Shown piece after piece: positions 34,710 to 44,295 of a stretch of DNA of 64,000 nucleotides. Below the pieces are notes generated by a model. The model was not told the DNA's origin and did not search any database. It worked only from the letters and a program-made list of their open reading frames with translations. Position 1 is the stretch's first letter. Every line of letters starts with the position of its first letter. The stretch is from Labrenzia sp. PHM005 (GTDB lineage: Bacteria > Pseudomonadota > Alphaproteobacteria > Rhizobiales > Stappiaceae). Location: contig NZ_CP041191.1 of the NCBI RefSeq assembly GCF_006517275.1, positions 1,476,001 to 1,540,000 of the forward strand. The letters run 5' to 3'. Both the position numbers and the translations under genes were made by a program.

Positions 34710-35953
34710 GTAGGTCCAGTTTGTTCTGATGAATTGTTTGCTGTCGTTTGGAGAAGGCCGGATTGGTCTAGAGCAAAAAGCGGTTGCCGGGTGGTAAATC
34801 CGTCTAGTTCGTAAGCACCCGCATTTCGGGCGCGATTCCCTGCGAATGCGGCGACTTCTCCAGTCATAAGGACGTCGGATTTGACCCGTTTGGTCAGGCT
34901 TTCAATGCGCGCTGCTGCATGAACGGTCTGGCCAACAACTGAAAAAGTTAGCCGGTTCGCAACACCGATATTGCCGAACATGACTGACCCGGTGGACAGC
35001 GCGACCCCTGCCTTCATTTCCGGGCCACCATTAGTGTGCTTATTTGCGTCCGCCAATCGGCGCCGGGTTTCATCGGCTGCTGCGATCGCTTTTTCGACGG
35101 CTTTTGCCAAAGAATCCTTTTCGGTCGGAAAGACGGCTAAAACGGCATCGCCAATGAAATCGAGAACTTCACCACCGTGTTCCAGAACTGCCCCGGCCGT
35201 TGCTTGAAAATAGGTGTTGAGCCAAGCGAGATAGGCTTCCGGACCGAGCGCTTCAGCGATGGCTGTCGAATTGCGCATGTCGCTGTAGTAGATCACTGCA
35301 TCAATAGTCTCACCATCACCATGACGGATCTGACCGTTTAGAACCTTGGTGCCGGCAAACGATCCCAGATATGTTTTGGCAATGATCCGGGTAATGTCGC
35401 CTTGCAGCATCGCCCGGGCGGCAATTGCAAGCCGTTTTTGGATATACTGTATCGCGGTAAGCGCTTCTTCGGAAAATCCGCCCGGTTCCCGGGTGGCCCA
35501 GCTGAGGATGATCCCCGTGTTCGGATATTCCCCGCGGATTGCAGGGATTTCAAATGCTGTCGGGATCACCATGTAGTCGGTGTAGCCCTCAGATTGCAGC
35601 CGGACCAACAATGGAAACTCTATCGGCGCGTTGGCGTTACTTAGGCGCCGCCGGAGCATCGGCTCCTGACTAACCAGGACAGCCCTGACCGGGCTTTGAA
35701 GCCAATCGTCTGTGTCTTCGTCAGAGTGCTCTATCTGTTCGTGGTAGACAGTTCCGCCTCTTTCCCAAAAGGCGATTTCCGCTTCGATCATTGGATGGAG
35801 CGTCGACCAGACAAGCATCGCCCGATCAACCGGGACATTGCATTGGCGCAAACGTTCACACAGTTCGGCAAAGAGCTGAGTCATATCCGGGTCGCCGAGC
35901 GCTTCCCCGATTAGCCAGTCTTCAACCGCGTCAATGTCCATCATGTCGATCAT
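34706..35953 (-). CDS. Class III nucleotide cyclase with N-terminal regulatory domain
   Basis: 415 residues. The N-terminal 190 residues form a soluble, probably sensory, region of no recognised family. The C-terminal class III cyclase domain (about 215-395) keeps both metal aspartates: Asp225 in YYSDMRNST and Asp269 in FIGDAVLAVF. Residues normally contacting base and ribose are unusual. Asp265 stands where adenylate cyclases carry Lys (VLDFIGD), Gln342 replaces the usual Asp or Thr-like residue, and His345 replaces the Asn in GQTVHAAAR; Arg349 is kept. It may therefore be a degenerate or altered-specificity cyclase. No membrane segment is visible. It is co-translated with a hydrolase. Confidence 0.85.
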   Translation of the reverse strand: MIDMMDIDAVEDWLIGEALGDPDMTQLFAELCERLRQCNVPVDRAMLVWSTLHPMIEAEIAFWERGGTVYHEQIEHSDEDTDDWLQSPVRAVLVSQEPMLRRRLSNANAPIEFPLLVRLQSEGYTDYMVIPTAFEIPAIRGEYPNTGIILSWATREPGGFSEEALTAIQYIQKRLAIAARAMLQGDITRIIAKTYLGSFAGTKVLNGQIRHGDGETIDAVIYYSDMRNSTAIAEALGPEAYLAWLNTYFQATAGAVLEHGGEVLDFIGDAVLAVFPTEKDSLAKAVEKAIAAADETRRRLADANKHTNGGPEMKAGVALSTGSVMFGNIGVANRLTFSVVGQTVHAAARIESLTKRVKSDVLMTGEVAAFAGNRARNAGAYELDGFTTRQPLFALDQSGLLQTTANNSSEQTGPT

Positions 35954-35980
35954 GTGGGAACGTTAAATACCTTTCACAGC

Positions 35981-36000
35981 TGACACCAGAGATGGTGTCA
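35981..36000. promoter_or_regulatory. Perfect inverted repeat upstream of the cyclase gene
   Basis: TGACACCA, loop GAGA, TGGTGTCA: perfect 8-bp arms, 27 nt upstream of the cyclase start and just after the GT39 stop. No T run follows on either strand, so an operator is more likely than a terminator. Confidence 0.45.
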
Positions 36001-36009
36001 AATTGCGGT

Positions 36010-37518
36010 CTATTCATCCCCTGTCATGGCAACTTTGCCGGGCGGAATGATTAACCAATTGATCTTTAGATCGCGGAAAGTGCCATAGGTGTGAAACGGA
36101 AGTGTTTTGGTGCCGCTGCGCACTGCATCCGGATAAAGGGTTTGGATATGCCCGTCCGGCTGGGCACTGTCGCCGCGCCAGATGATCATCACACCTTTAT
36201 CCTGAACATCTTCAAGATCTATCCAGGGGCTCAGCAAGGGATCATGCTCGAGGAACATGGACGGCCGTGAGGGGGCGTGCAGGGTCACATTCGCTGTGGT
36301 CCACATGTCGCCTGCCACATAAGCGAGATCCGTCCCCACTTTTTCTTTCCAGATGTCCACCAGCACATCGGCGGTACTTTGACCTGGATAGTGAATGCGC
36401 GAGTGTTTGGTTTTCCAAAGGGGTTCCAGGACTGCTTGGCCGAACAGAACTCCGAGAAAAATCAGTTGAATGACGACAGCGCTAGCCAATGACCGTTTCG
36501 GGGCTGACCAAAGGGCCGGCAAATGCAGGAAACGAACGGCTACCAGGCCTGAAAGGACAAAGAGTGGTGTTCCCCACATATGCTTGAATTCGCTGCCGGT
36601 GACGGCCGAGATCAGGAGGACCACGGCAAGGGGCAGAAACGCAAACCACAGAAGGAACCTGTCTGCATTCGCCGCGGGTTCGGGTCCGACTTGTGATGTC
36701 AGTGTGGCTTTAAAGGTTCTTATCGTCTGCCAGCTGAGACCAAGGGCAATGACAATGAACAGCCCGGCATGATTGGCGACTTGCGCCAGAAAAAAGTTCA
36801 CCGGATTGTAGACGTGATCGAACAGAGACCCCGCCGGGTTGCTGCGCCCCAATGCGTACCGGAAGGTCAGAAACTCCGTTTCATAGAGCCAATAAAGATG
36901 AGGGCTAACAAGCAGGAGAAACACAACTGCGCAGATCCAAGGACCCGGCTTGGTAAGGTGCTTTCTGGCATCAGCATAGACCAGCATATAAAGACCGATG
37001 GTGCCGATCAGCAGCACAACAAAGTATTTCGTATAGAAGCCGAAGGCCGCCAGAGCGCCGAGAAGCACCCAGTCGAGCAGTGCGCCCTTTGAGATTGCTC
37101 GCAAGAAGAAAAACATCATGCCGGCCCAGACCGGGATCTGCAGGATGTTTGGATTAAATTCTGGCAAGGGCAGGGTGAAATAGAAGGTAACGCTCGTCAG
37201 AACAATCGCCCAAAAACCCTGCCAGCCGCTGAGACCCAGCTCCTTGGCGATCAACCAGATAAACCAGTAGCCGAGGGCCGCGCAAAGAGCGCTGAGCCAA
37301 TAGGCACCAAGACTGTGACCGCCTGTTAGGAGATAACTGGCCTCTAGCAACCAGGCCTGCATCGGCGGGTGTTTGGTATAGCCCAGCTGCAGTTCCCGGC
37401 CCCAGGCAAAGCCTTCCACGACGTCCAGCGGCGGGTTAGGAAACGTTAGGCTGGGCAGCAGCGCGTAACAGAGGCACAGGAGGCCGGAATACAGGATCGC
37501 AGCACGGGCAGCGGTCAT
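36010..37518 (-). CDS. GT39/ArnT-like polyprenyl-phosphate-sugar glycosyltransferase
   Basis: 502 residues from the ATG at 37518 (MTAARAAILYSGLLCLCY). A polytopic membrane protein with roughly ten hydrophobic helices, and an N-terminal periplasmic loop carrying acidic and Lys residues (FPNPPLDVVEGFAWGRELQL, then GYTKHPPMQ), the pattern of GT-C/ArnT-type glycosyltransferases. The C-terminus is a soluble periplasmic domain of about 130 residues. Such enzymes move a sugar from a polyprenyl phosphate to lipid A, protein or other acceptors. It is the last gene of the operon with GtrA and GT2, which supply and flip the lipid-linked sugar. Acceptor and sugar are unknown. Confidence 0.88.
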   Translation of the reverse strand: MTAARAAILYSGLLCLCYALLPSLTFPNPPLDVVEGFAWGRELQLGYTKHPPMQAWLLEASYLLTGGHSLGAYWLSALCAALGYWFIWLIAKELGLSGWQGFWAIVLTSVTFYFTLPLPEFNPNILQIPVWAGMMFFFLRAISKGALLDWVLLGALAAFGFYTKYFVVLLIGTIGLYMLVYADARKHLTKPGPWICAVVFLLLVSPHLYWLYETEFLTFRYALGRSNPAGSLFDHVYNPVNFFLAQVANHAGLFIVIALGLSWQTIRTFKATLTSQVGPEPAANADRFLLWFAFLPLAVVLLISAVTGSEFKHMWGTPLFVLSGLVAVRFLHLPALWSAPKRSLASAVVIQLIFLGVLFGQAVLEPLWKTKHSRIHYPGQSTADVLVDIWKEKVGTDLAYVAGDMWTTANVTLHAPSRPSMFLEHDPLLSPWIDLEDVQDKGVMIIWRGDSAQPDGHIQTLYPDAVRSGTKTLPFHTYGTFRDLKINWLIIPPGKVAMTGDE

Positions 37519-37540
37519 AGGTGAAAGCTCCAGAACACTC

Positions 37541-37972
37541 TTAAGGGTTCGCTGGTGTGTGCGAGAACGCCCACATGCGGGCGGCAACAAAGGTGAGCGC
37601 CGGCACGATGGCGATAGCGATCATCAACCCCAGCAATTCCGGCCAGGGCGTGAAACTGAGCCACAAGGCAAGCACGCTCGAATTGAGGGCAAACCCGGAA
37701 ACGGCGATCAGAAAGAACCGCAACATCGCTTTCAGCGCTGCATTGTGCTGGCGCAGATGCGAAAAACTCCAGTAGTAGTGCCCGGAAAACGAAACCCCAA
37801 AGGCAATCACAAACCCGGCCAGATTGGCCAGCATGGCCGACAGCCAGCCGGTCTCCAGAAGAACACCCGAGATACCCGCGTGGGTCAGCGTGGCAGCGAT
37901 GCCAACAATCGCAAATTTCCCTGCAGCACCAGCTTCGGTTTTGAGAGATTGCCGGTTTCGGTCAGTTGGCAT
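37541..37972 (-). CDS. GtrA-family lipid-linked sugar flippase
   Basis: 143 residues from the ATG at 37972 (MPTDRNRQSLKTEAG); a start at 38011 is also open but overlaps GT2 by 50 nt. Four hydrophobic helices are visible (FAIVGIAATLTHAGISGVLL, MLANLAGFVIAFGVSFSGHY, MLRFFLIAVSGFALNSSVLAL and LLGLMIAIAIVPALTFVA). The phenylalanine-rich GtrA signature (FAVGFxxS-like at GVSFSGHYYWSF) is present. GtrA members are thought to translocate undecaprenyl-phosphate sugars. It overlaps the GT2 gene by 11 nt and precedes GT39. Confidence 0.88.
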   Translation of the reverse strand: MPTDRNRQSLKTEAGAAGKFAIVGIAATLTHAGISGVLLETGWLSAMLANLAGFVIAFGVSFSGHYYWSFSHLRQHNAALKAMLRFFLIAVSGFALNSSVLALWLSFTPWPELLGLMIAIAIVPALTFVAARMWAFSHTPANP

Positions 37973-38981
37973 CCGGCTTCCCGTCTTTGGCGGGACCGCC
38001 TTCAATGACATCTTGTAGCAGATAAACCGGCCGCTGTTTTGTTTCGTTGAAGAGCCGGGAGATGTATTCGCCGATCATGCCAATCGACAGCAGCTGGACG
38101 CCTGAGAAGAACAGCACGGCGACCATCAAGGACGTATAACCGGGGACATCAATGCCGAAAATCAAGACCCGAAGGGTTAGGTACAGCGCATAGGTGAAAG
38201 CGATCAGCGAAACCAGAGCGCCGCCATAAAACCAGATCCTGAGTGGCATTGTCGTGAACCCGGCAATCCCGTCCAAAGCGAAATTCCAGAGTTTCCAGTA
38301 ATTGAACTTGCCAGTGCCGGCTTTACGCTGCGGGCGTTCGTAAGGAACCGCCATGGATGGAAATCCAACCCAGGCAAACAGGCCTTTCATGAAACGGTTG
38401 CGCTCTGGAAGGCGCAGCAAAGCGTCAATCACTGTCCGGTCGATTAGCCGGAAATCGCCGGCGTTTGCAGGCATGTCGATGTTCGAGAGCTTGTTAAAAA
38501 CCTGATAGAACATCCCCGCCGTTGAGCGTTTTATCAAGGTGTCGGACGTCCGGTCGACACGCAGCCCATAGACCACATCGTAACCGGCGCGCCAGCCATC
38601 TATCATCTGGTGGATCAGTTCCGGCGGATCCTGAAGGTCTGCGTCGATTATGACAGCAATGCCACCCTTCGCGGCTTCCAGGCCAGCCGATAGGGCTGCT
38701 TCCTTGCCAAAGTTCCGGGACAGGCCGAGCAAACGCCCGGGCAATCCGTTTGCCAGTTCTTCGGTTAGAATGTCGGCTGTGGCGTCCCGGCTGCCATCGT
38801 CGATAAAGACGTATTCGAATGGAAAACCCGTTTCTTCTAAAACGGGGCGGGTTGCCTCGAGAAAGTGCCGGATGACGTCTTCCTCGTTATAGACCGGGAC
38901 AATGACGCTCAGAAGCGGCCGGTCAGGGCGGATTTGTTTCCGTCTGGAGACGTAGACTTGGGCGGCGGGTGTGGGCTGCAT
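37962..38981 (-). CDS. GT2 polyprenyl-phosphate glycosyltransferase (GtrB-like)
   Basis: 339 residues from the ATG at 38981 (MQPTPAAQVYVSRRK). The GT-A catalytic domain shows LSVIVPVYNEEDVI (near 24-37), IDDGSRDAT, and the metal motif DADLQDPPEL (near 113-122). After about residue 240 two membrane helices follow (MPLRIWFYGGALVSLIAFTYA and SLMVAVLFFSGVQLLSIGMI), as in GtrB and DPMS-like enzymes. It transfers a sugar from a nucleotide donor to undecaprenyl phosphate at the inner face of the membrane. It is the first gene of the operon, overlapping GtrA by 11 nt. The nucleotide sugar is unknown. Confidence 0.92.
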   Translation of the reverse strand: MQPTPAAQVYVSRRKQIRPDRPLLSVIVPVYNEEDVIRHFLEATRPVLEETGFPFEYVFIDDGSRDATADILTEELANGLPGRLLGLSRNFGKEAALSAGLEAAKGGIAVIIDADLQDPPELIHQMIDGWRAGYDVVYGLRVDRTSDTLIKRSTAGMFYQVFNKLSNIDMPANAGDFRLIDRTVIDALLRLPERNRFMKGLFAWVGFPSMAVPYERPQRKAGTGKFNYWKLWNFALDGIAGFTTMPLRIWFYGGALVSLIAFTYALYLTLRVLIFGIDVPGYTSLMVAVLFFSGVQLLSIGMIGEYISRLFNETKQRPVYLLQDVIEGGPAKDGKPDAN

Positions 38982-39161
38982 GGGCACGGGTGTTGTTGGA
39001 ATCTTTGCCGCAACCTGCCGGAAAAGACACAAAAAGGCCAGCCCTTATGGAGGCGGCTGGGCGACGGATTCATCGCAAGGCCGTCCTGGACGAAGCTCCG
39101 TTGTGAGCCGGGGCCTATCAAGTGTTCTGTTGCCTTGAAAACTGATGTATTCGCCAAAAAC

Positions 39162-39190
39162 AAAAAAGGTCCCGGCTCAGAGGCCGGGAC
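39162..39190 (-). terminator. Terminator of the radical SAM gene
   Basis: On the minus strand an 8-bp stem GTCCCGGC / GCCGGGAC (39190-39183 with 39176-39169) is followed by a run of six Ts (39167-39162). It ends the radical SAM gene before the glycosylation operon. Confidence 0.85.
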
Positions 39191-39205
39191 GGCGTTGTTT
39201 CGGAC

Positions 39206-40984
39206 CTATTGTGCCGGTTCCATTGAGTGATCGCTGTCCTGGCGTGTCTTTTCGACGATTTCCTTTTGGCGCTTGGCCTTGGCCACCGCTTCGCGCGAGG
39301 CGTCGTTCAGGTTGAAGATTTCGAGGTTTTCTTCTTCAGCATCCTCCACCGGTTGAATGGCAAAGTCCGTGTAGGTCTTGCTGGCCGGATCCTTCTGGAT
39401 CCGTTTGCGCATCCTATGAAGCTTCAAACCATAAAGGCCAAAACGGGCGTATTTGAACAGGCTTTCCAAAGCAAAGCGCGGGTAGTGAATGAAGGCCGGC
39501 CAGCGGCGGAAGCCTGGACGTCGCTGAAGCGGGTCCTTCAGGCGGAAATAGCCGCATTGCTGAGGGTGAACGCCTTCAAATTTCATGGCTCCATAGATCT
39601 GCAAGCACAGCCGCCAGACGCGGACCGGTTTGATGCCATAGGCAACATTGCGCTTCATCAGCGTCTCAATGTGCTCTTTGGTGTAGTACCACTCCCAGAT
39701 ATCCCAATAAGTTTGTTGCCAGACTTCCGGGCTCATGAGGGGATGTTCGCAGGTCGTGTGCTCCAGATCGTAGCGGTTGAGGTCCGGATCGAGCCAAGTA
39801 CCCTTTTCATAGAGCACCTTGTGGTCCTCAGAGCCCGGCAGCGGAGTGAGCATCGTGAACTCAAGCATGTCGACGGGCAATTCCCGCTGAATGATCTCGA
39901 TGTCCCGCTTGATGCTCTCCGGCGTATCGCTTGGCAGACCCATGATGAACCCGGCATAGGTCATGATGCCGGCTTCCTTCCACAGTTGGAACATCTTGCG
40001 GTATTCGGTAATCCGGTTCTGGCCCTTCTTCATGTGCTTCAGATTTTCCGGATTGATGCTTTCCAATCCGATGAAGACATGAGTGCAGCCGGCCTTGGCC
40101 GCTTTTTCGATGAAATTGGGCAGACGGTGCGCGAGCGTGTCGATCTGAATCAGGAAATGGATGCAGATATCATCCTGTTCCTTCAGCTGGATGATCCGGT
40201 CGAATATCGCTTCCCAGTTCTTGTTGCGGGCAAAGTTGTCATCGGTGATGAAAAACGCGGTGATGCCTTGTGCATGGTTGGCCCGGATCAGGTTCTCAAT
40301 GTCATCAGCATCCCGCCAGCGGGATTTCCGCCCTTGCACGTTGATGATCGTGCAAAACGAGCACTGGAACGGGCAGCCCCGGCCGGCATCGAACGAAGAT
40401 AAGTTCCCATCGTATTTGCGGACAATGCTTTCCGGCAGTAGTGGCGGGACCTGGTTTTGCAGGCCCGGAAGATCATGCATGACGTTGTAGATCGGCTGCA
40501 GGTCTCCGTTGGCGGCATCTATCAAGAGATTGGCGAAATGTTCTTCTGCTTCACCTGCAAACAACGTGATGCCAAGATCCAGGGCTTCCTGGAGGTCAGG
40601 GGGCACGTCTTTCAGCATCGACAGGCAGCCGGAAACATGGAAGCCGCCGAGCAGCACGGTGACGTTTTCCTTGCGCAATTGTTTGGCGATTTCGAGGGCT
40701 CGCGGGTATTGGTTGGACTGAACGCCAACCAGGCAAACGATGCCGTTGTTTCCTTGAGTTTTCTGGATAATCTCGGCGAGAGGCACTCGCATCGTCATTT
40801 CATCGTAGGCGTTGACCGAGATGTCCGTATCTGCGCCAAGAACCTTTTTGGCAGCGCAATCTTGGGCAATGGCATAAAGGCAGGCCATGGAATTTGACGG
40901 GATCCAGGCTTTCCACCATTGCAAAACATAGCCGTCATCGTCGTAGTGCGACGGTTTGATGATTTCGATATGAAACGTACCCAT
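39206..40984 (-). CDS. B12-binding radical SAM protein of unknown function
   Basis: 592 residues. The N-terminal cobalamin-binding-like domain (about 1-190) contains VTVLLGGFHVS, followed by the radical SAM domain with the [4Fe-4S] motif Cys204-x3-Cys208-x2-Cys211 (GRGCPFQCSFC). A C-terminal region of about 200 residues is rich in basic and aromatic residues. It belongs to the large BchE/HpnJ-like group of B12 radical SAM enzymes, which methylate or rearrange unactivated carbons. The substrate is not readable. A terminator separates it from the glycosyltransferase operon, so they are neighbours, not one operon. The ATG at 40984 has an AGGTCGCG-like site only. Confidence 0.88.
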   Translation of the reverse strand: MGTFHIEIIKPSHYDDDGYVLQWWKAWIPSNSMACLYAIAQDCAAKKVLGADTDISVNAYDEMTMRVPLAEIIQKTQGNNGIVCLVGVQSNQYPRALEIAKQLRKENVTVLLGGFHVSGCLSMLKDVPPDLQEALDLGITLFAGEAEEHFANLLIDAANGDLQPIYNVMHDLPGLQNQVPPLLPESIVRKYDGNLSSFDAGRGCPFQCSFCTIINVQGRKSRWRDADDIENLIRANHAQGITAFFITDDNFARNKNWEAIFDRIIQLKEQDDICIHFLIQIDTLAHRLPNFIEKAAKAGCTHVFIGLESINPENLKHMKKGQNRITEYRKMFQLWKEAGIMTYAGFIMGLPSDTPESIKRDIEIIQRELPVDMLEFTMLTPLPGSEDHKVLYEKGTWLDPDLNRYDLEHTTCEHPLMSPEVWQQTYWDIWEWYYTKEHIETLMKRNVAYGIKPVRVWRLCLQIYGAMKFEGVHPQQCGYFRLKDPLQRRPGFRRWPAFIHYPRFALESLFKYARFGLYGLKLHRMRKRIQKDPASKTYTDFAIQPVEDAEEENLEIFNLNDASREAVAKAKRQKEIVEKTRQDSDHSMEPAQ

Positions 40985-41200
40985 ACAGCGCGACCTCCGC
41001 AGGATTATGTCGCGGTGCAGCTCTCACATGAGTGGCACTGTTTTTTATTTTGTTCGCCGTAAGGAGAACCTCACCCCCTTCAATATTGCTGCAGGTTAAG
41101 TCAGGTCTTTTGTAAGAACAAGGCAACAGGGAAAGCCGCAATGTTCCAATCGAATGCGCGATTGGTGTGACTTTTTGCAAGTTGTTGTGTTGAAAAGAAA

Positions 41201-41230
41201 AACCGGCGCCAAAAATACTGGGCGCCGGTT
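41201..41230 (-). terminator. secA terminator, possibly bidirectional
   Basis: Perfect 10-bp stem AACCGGCGCC / GGCGCCGGTT with a 10-nt loop; T-rich sequence follows on both strands (TTTTTC after the minus-strand reading). It lies 26 nt beyond the secA stop. Confidence 0.85.
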
Positions 41231-41256
41231 TGTTGTTTTCGAAAATCGTCTGATGA

Positions 41257-44025
41257 TCAGACCAAAGCACCATGGCAGTGCTTGTACTTTTTGCCAGAAC
41301 CGCATGGGCAAGCTTCGTTACGGCCGACCTTGCCCCAGGTGTCCGGGTTGTTCGGATCCCGTTGTCCGGCCGGTTGCATCGGCGCGTTCGCAAGCGCCAC
41401 TTCATCCTCGCCGGTCAGCGGATTGATGTGCTGGGCGTGCATTTCAGGCGCCTGCGGCATTTCCGGCGGCTGCTCTGTGACCAATTCAACGCGCAGCAGC
41501 TGTGCAGTGGTGATCTGACGCAGCTGGACCAGCATGGTCTCAAACAACGTAAAGGACTCGGTCTTGTACTCCTGCAAAGGATCGCGCTGGGCATAGCCAC
41601 GGAAACCAACGACAGACCGCAAGTGATCGAGGTTGGCAAGATGTTCACGCCACAAGTTGTCGAGGGTTTGCAGAAGGATTGCCTTTTCCACCTGGCGCAT
41701 GATGTCCGGTGTGTATTTGGCAACTTTTTGGGCCATGGCTTCATCCGCTGTGCGTGTGAGCCGGTCTTTGACCTCTTCGTCTGCAATACCTTCTTCGGCC
41801 GCCCAATCTTTGATCGGCAGGTCTAGATTGAGGTACTTGCGCACCTCTTCTTCAAGGCCTTCGGTGTCCCATTGCTCCGGATATGCTTTTTCCGGAATAT
41901 GGCGTGCCACCAGATCATCGATGACGTCGTGACGCATGTCCGAGACGGCGTCCTGAATGGCTTCACTGTCCATCAATTCGATGCGCTGATCAAAAACGAC
42001 CTTGCGCTGGTCGTTCATGACGTCGTCGAACTTCAGAAGATTCTTACGAATGTCGAAGTTGCGCGCCTCAACCTTCTGCTGAGCCTTTTCCAGTGCCTTG
42101 TTGATCCACGGGTGGATAATGGCTTCGCCTTCTTCAAGGCCGAGCTTTTGCAGCATGGAGTCCATGCGCTCAGAGCCGAAGATCCGCATCAGATCGTCTT
42201 GCAGCGACAAGAAGAATTTGGAATGGCCAGGGTCACCCTGACGGCCGGAGCGGCCGCGCAACTGGTTGTCGATCCGCCGGCTCTCGTGGCGTTCGGTGCC
42301 AATCACATAAAGGCCACCTGCCGTTAGAGCTTCTTGCTTCAGTTCTTCGACTTCAGAGCGGATCGCAGCTTCTTTGGCAGACCGTTCGTCGCCTTCTGGC
42401 ATGTCGCCGAGGGCCATTTCGATCTGCATGTCGGCATTGCCGCCAAGCTGAATGTCGGTGCCGCGGCCGGCCATGTTGGTTGCAATCGTAACAGCGCCCG
42501 GCAACCCGGCCTGGGCGACAATGAAGGCTTCCTGCTCGTGGTAACGGGCGTTCAGAACGGCAAAGACTTTGGATTTTCCGTCTTCTTTTTTCTGAGCTGC
42601 TGCGAACGCTGCCGGATCGCTCAGATCGGTCTGCTTATAACCGTGCTTCTTCAGAAGATCGGCCAGGTACTCGGATTTCTCGATCGATGTGGTGCCGACC
42701 AGAATTGGCTGGCGGCGTTCCTTGCAGTCGTCGATCAGCTCGACGATCGCATTGAATTTTTCCTGGAATGTCCGGTAAACCTCATCGTCGTCATCAACCC
42801 GTTTGACGGTGACATTGGTCGGAATTTCAACGACTTCCAGCTTATAGATGTCGGCAAATTCGTCGGCTTCCGTGGACGCGGTACCGGTCATGCCGGCAAG
42901 CTTGCCATACATGCGGAAGTAATTCTGGAATGTGATCGAAGCCAGCGTCTGGTTTTCCGGCTGAATGCGGACCTTTTCACGGGCTTCGAGGGCCTGGTGC
43001 AGGCCTTCGGAGAAGCGCCGGCCCGGCATCATGCGGCCTGTGAACTCGTCGATGATGACAACTTCATCATTGCGGACAATGTAGTCCTTGTCCCGCTGGA
43101 ACAGTTTGTGGGCCTTCAGGGCTTGCTGCAGGTGGTGAACGATTGAGACGTTCTCGACATCGTAGAGCGACTCGCCCTTCAGCAATTCAGCTTCGGCCAA
43201 AAGACCTTCGAGTTTTTCATTGCCCGCTTCGGTAAAAGTCGCCGAGCGTGCCTTCTCATCAAGCTCATAATCTTCTTCGGTCAAGTTCGGAATGAACGCA
43301 TCGACCGTATTGTAGAATTCTGAACGGTCTTCCAGCGGACCGGAAATAATGAGCGGTGTCCGCGCTTCGTCGACCAGGATCGAATCAACTTCATCGACGA
43401 TCGCAAATGCATGGCTACGCTGAACCATCGACGGGCGGTCGTGTTTCATGTTGTCGCGCAGATAATCGAAGCCGAATTCGTTGTTGGTTCCGTAGGTGAC
43501 GTCGGCTTCATAGGCTGCGCGGCGTTCTTCATCCGAGAGGCCATGTGTGATGCAGCCGACGGTGAGGCCAAGGAACTTATAGACTTGGCCCATCCATTCG
43601 CTGTCGCGCTGTGCCAGGTAATCGTTGACGGTGACCACATGGACCCCGTCGCCTAACAAAGCGTTGAGGTAAACCGGTGCGGTCGCAACGAGGGTTTTAC
43701 CTTCACCAGTGCGCATTTCCGCGATTTGACCGGAATTCAGCACCATGCCGCCGATCAGCTGAACGTCGTAGTGACGTTGGCCGAGCGCGCGTTTGGCTGC
43801 TTCGCGGACTGTGGCAAATGCAGGAACAAGAATGTCGTCGAGGGTCGCGCCATTTTTGAGTTGTTCGCGGAATTTTTCAGTCTGTCCGCGCAGGTCTTCA
43901 TCCGACAAAGCCTGGATTTCAGGTTCCAGAGCATTGATTTGCTCAACCCTTGACCGGAATGTCTTTATTATCCGGTCGTTTGCAGACCCGAACAACTTAC
44001 GTGCTAATGCGCCAAGGCCAGCCAT
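41257..44025 (-). CDS. secA: Preprotein translocase ATPase SecA
   Basis: 922 residues, typical length. DEAD-like motor with Walker [18 protein letters not shown] (near 101-117), Walker [15 protein letters not shown], the preprotein-binding insert, and helical scaffold. The C-terminus has the SEC-C zinc domain [14 protein letters not shown] that contacts SecB and phospholipid. It drives protein export through SecYEG in the inner membrane and is essential. The divergent neighbour is a periplasmic parvulin foldase, a functional pair also linked in other Hyphomicrobiales. A TTGACA promoter element is visible upstream. Nothing unusual. Confidence 0.98.
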   Translation of the reverse strand: MAGLGALARKLFGSANDRIIKTFRSRVEQINALEPEIQALSDEDLRGQTEKFREQLKNGATLDDILVPAFATVREAAKRALGQRHYDVQLIGGMVLNSGQIAEMRTGEGKTLVATAPVYLNALLGDGVHVVTVNDYLAQRDSEWMGQVYKFLGLTVGCITHGLSDEERRAAYEADVTYGTNNEFGFDYLRDNMKHDRPSMVQRSHAFAIVDEVDSILVDEARTPLIISGPLEDRSEFYNTVDAFIPNLTEEDYELDEKARSATFTEAGNEKLEGLLAEAELLKGESLYDVENVSIVHHLQQALKAHKLFQRDKDYIVRNDEVVIIDEFTGRMMPGRRFSEGLHQALEAREKVRIQPENQTLASITFQNYFRMYGKLAGMTGTASTEADEFADIYKLEVVEIPTNVTVKRVDDDDEVYRTFQEKFNAIVELIDDCKERRQPILVGTTSIEKSEYLADLLKKHGYKQTDLSDPAAFAAAQKKEDGKSKVFAVLNARYHEQEAFIVAQAGLPGAVTIATNMAGRGTDIQLGGNADMQIEMALGDMPEGDERSAKEAAIRSEVEELKQEALTAGGLYVIGTERHESRRIDNQLRGRSGRQGDPGHSKFFLSLQDDLMRIFGSERMDSMLQKLGLEEGEAIIHPWINKALEKAQQKVEARNFDIRKNLLKFDDVMNDQRKVVFDQRIELMDSEAIQDAVSDMRHDVIDDLVARHIPEKAYPEQWDTEGLEEEVRKYLNLDLPIKDWAAEEGIADEEVKDRLTRTADEAMAQKVAKYTPDIMRQVEKAILLQTLDNLWREHLANLDHLRSVVGFRGYAQRDPLQEYKTESFTLFETMLVQLRQITTAQLLRVELVTEQPPEMPQAPEMHAQHINPLTGEDEVALANAPMQPAGQRDPNNPDTWGKVGRNEACPCGSGKKYKHCHGALV

Positions 44026-44183
44026 GTGGCGGTCCTTCCCTTACCGGCGGCGTCAATGGCAATCTGACGCCTGCCCATGAAATCGTCTCAATTTTCTGTA
44101 CACGTTGCACATGACGCACAGCGTGCTGGCCGGTGAACGCGGCCGAAAAGATGCCATCCCAGCCTCACAGCAGGGCCGCCCGA

Positions 44184-44212
44184 CAGATAAGAGGGGGCTC
44201 TATGCTTGTCAA
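44184..44212 (-). promoter_or_regulatory. Possible secA promoter
   Basis: On the minus strand a perfect TTGACA -35 element (44212-44207) lies 17 nt before TATCTG (44189-44184), a weak -10. This would leave a leader of about 150 nt before secA. Assigned by pattern only. Confidence 0.4.
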
Positions 44213-44295
44213 CGCTGCTGGAATAGGCAATGTACCCAAGCCCTCGTTCTAGGAGGGCAAAAAAGAGACATGTTCCCATAGGTAAAGGTTTTCTT

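Noticed and set aside
36010..40984. Single operon of the radical SAM and glycosyltransferase genes
   Set aside because: A strong terminator at 39162-39190 lies between them.
41257..44025. Possible truncation or fusion of SecA
   Set aside because: The frame is continuous and the full set of motor and zinc motifs is present.
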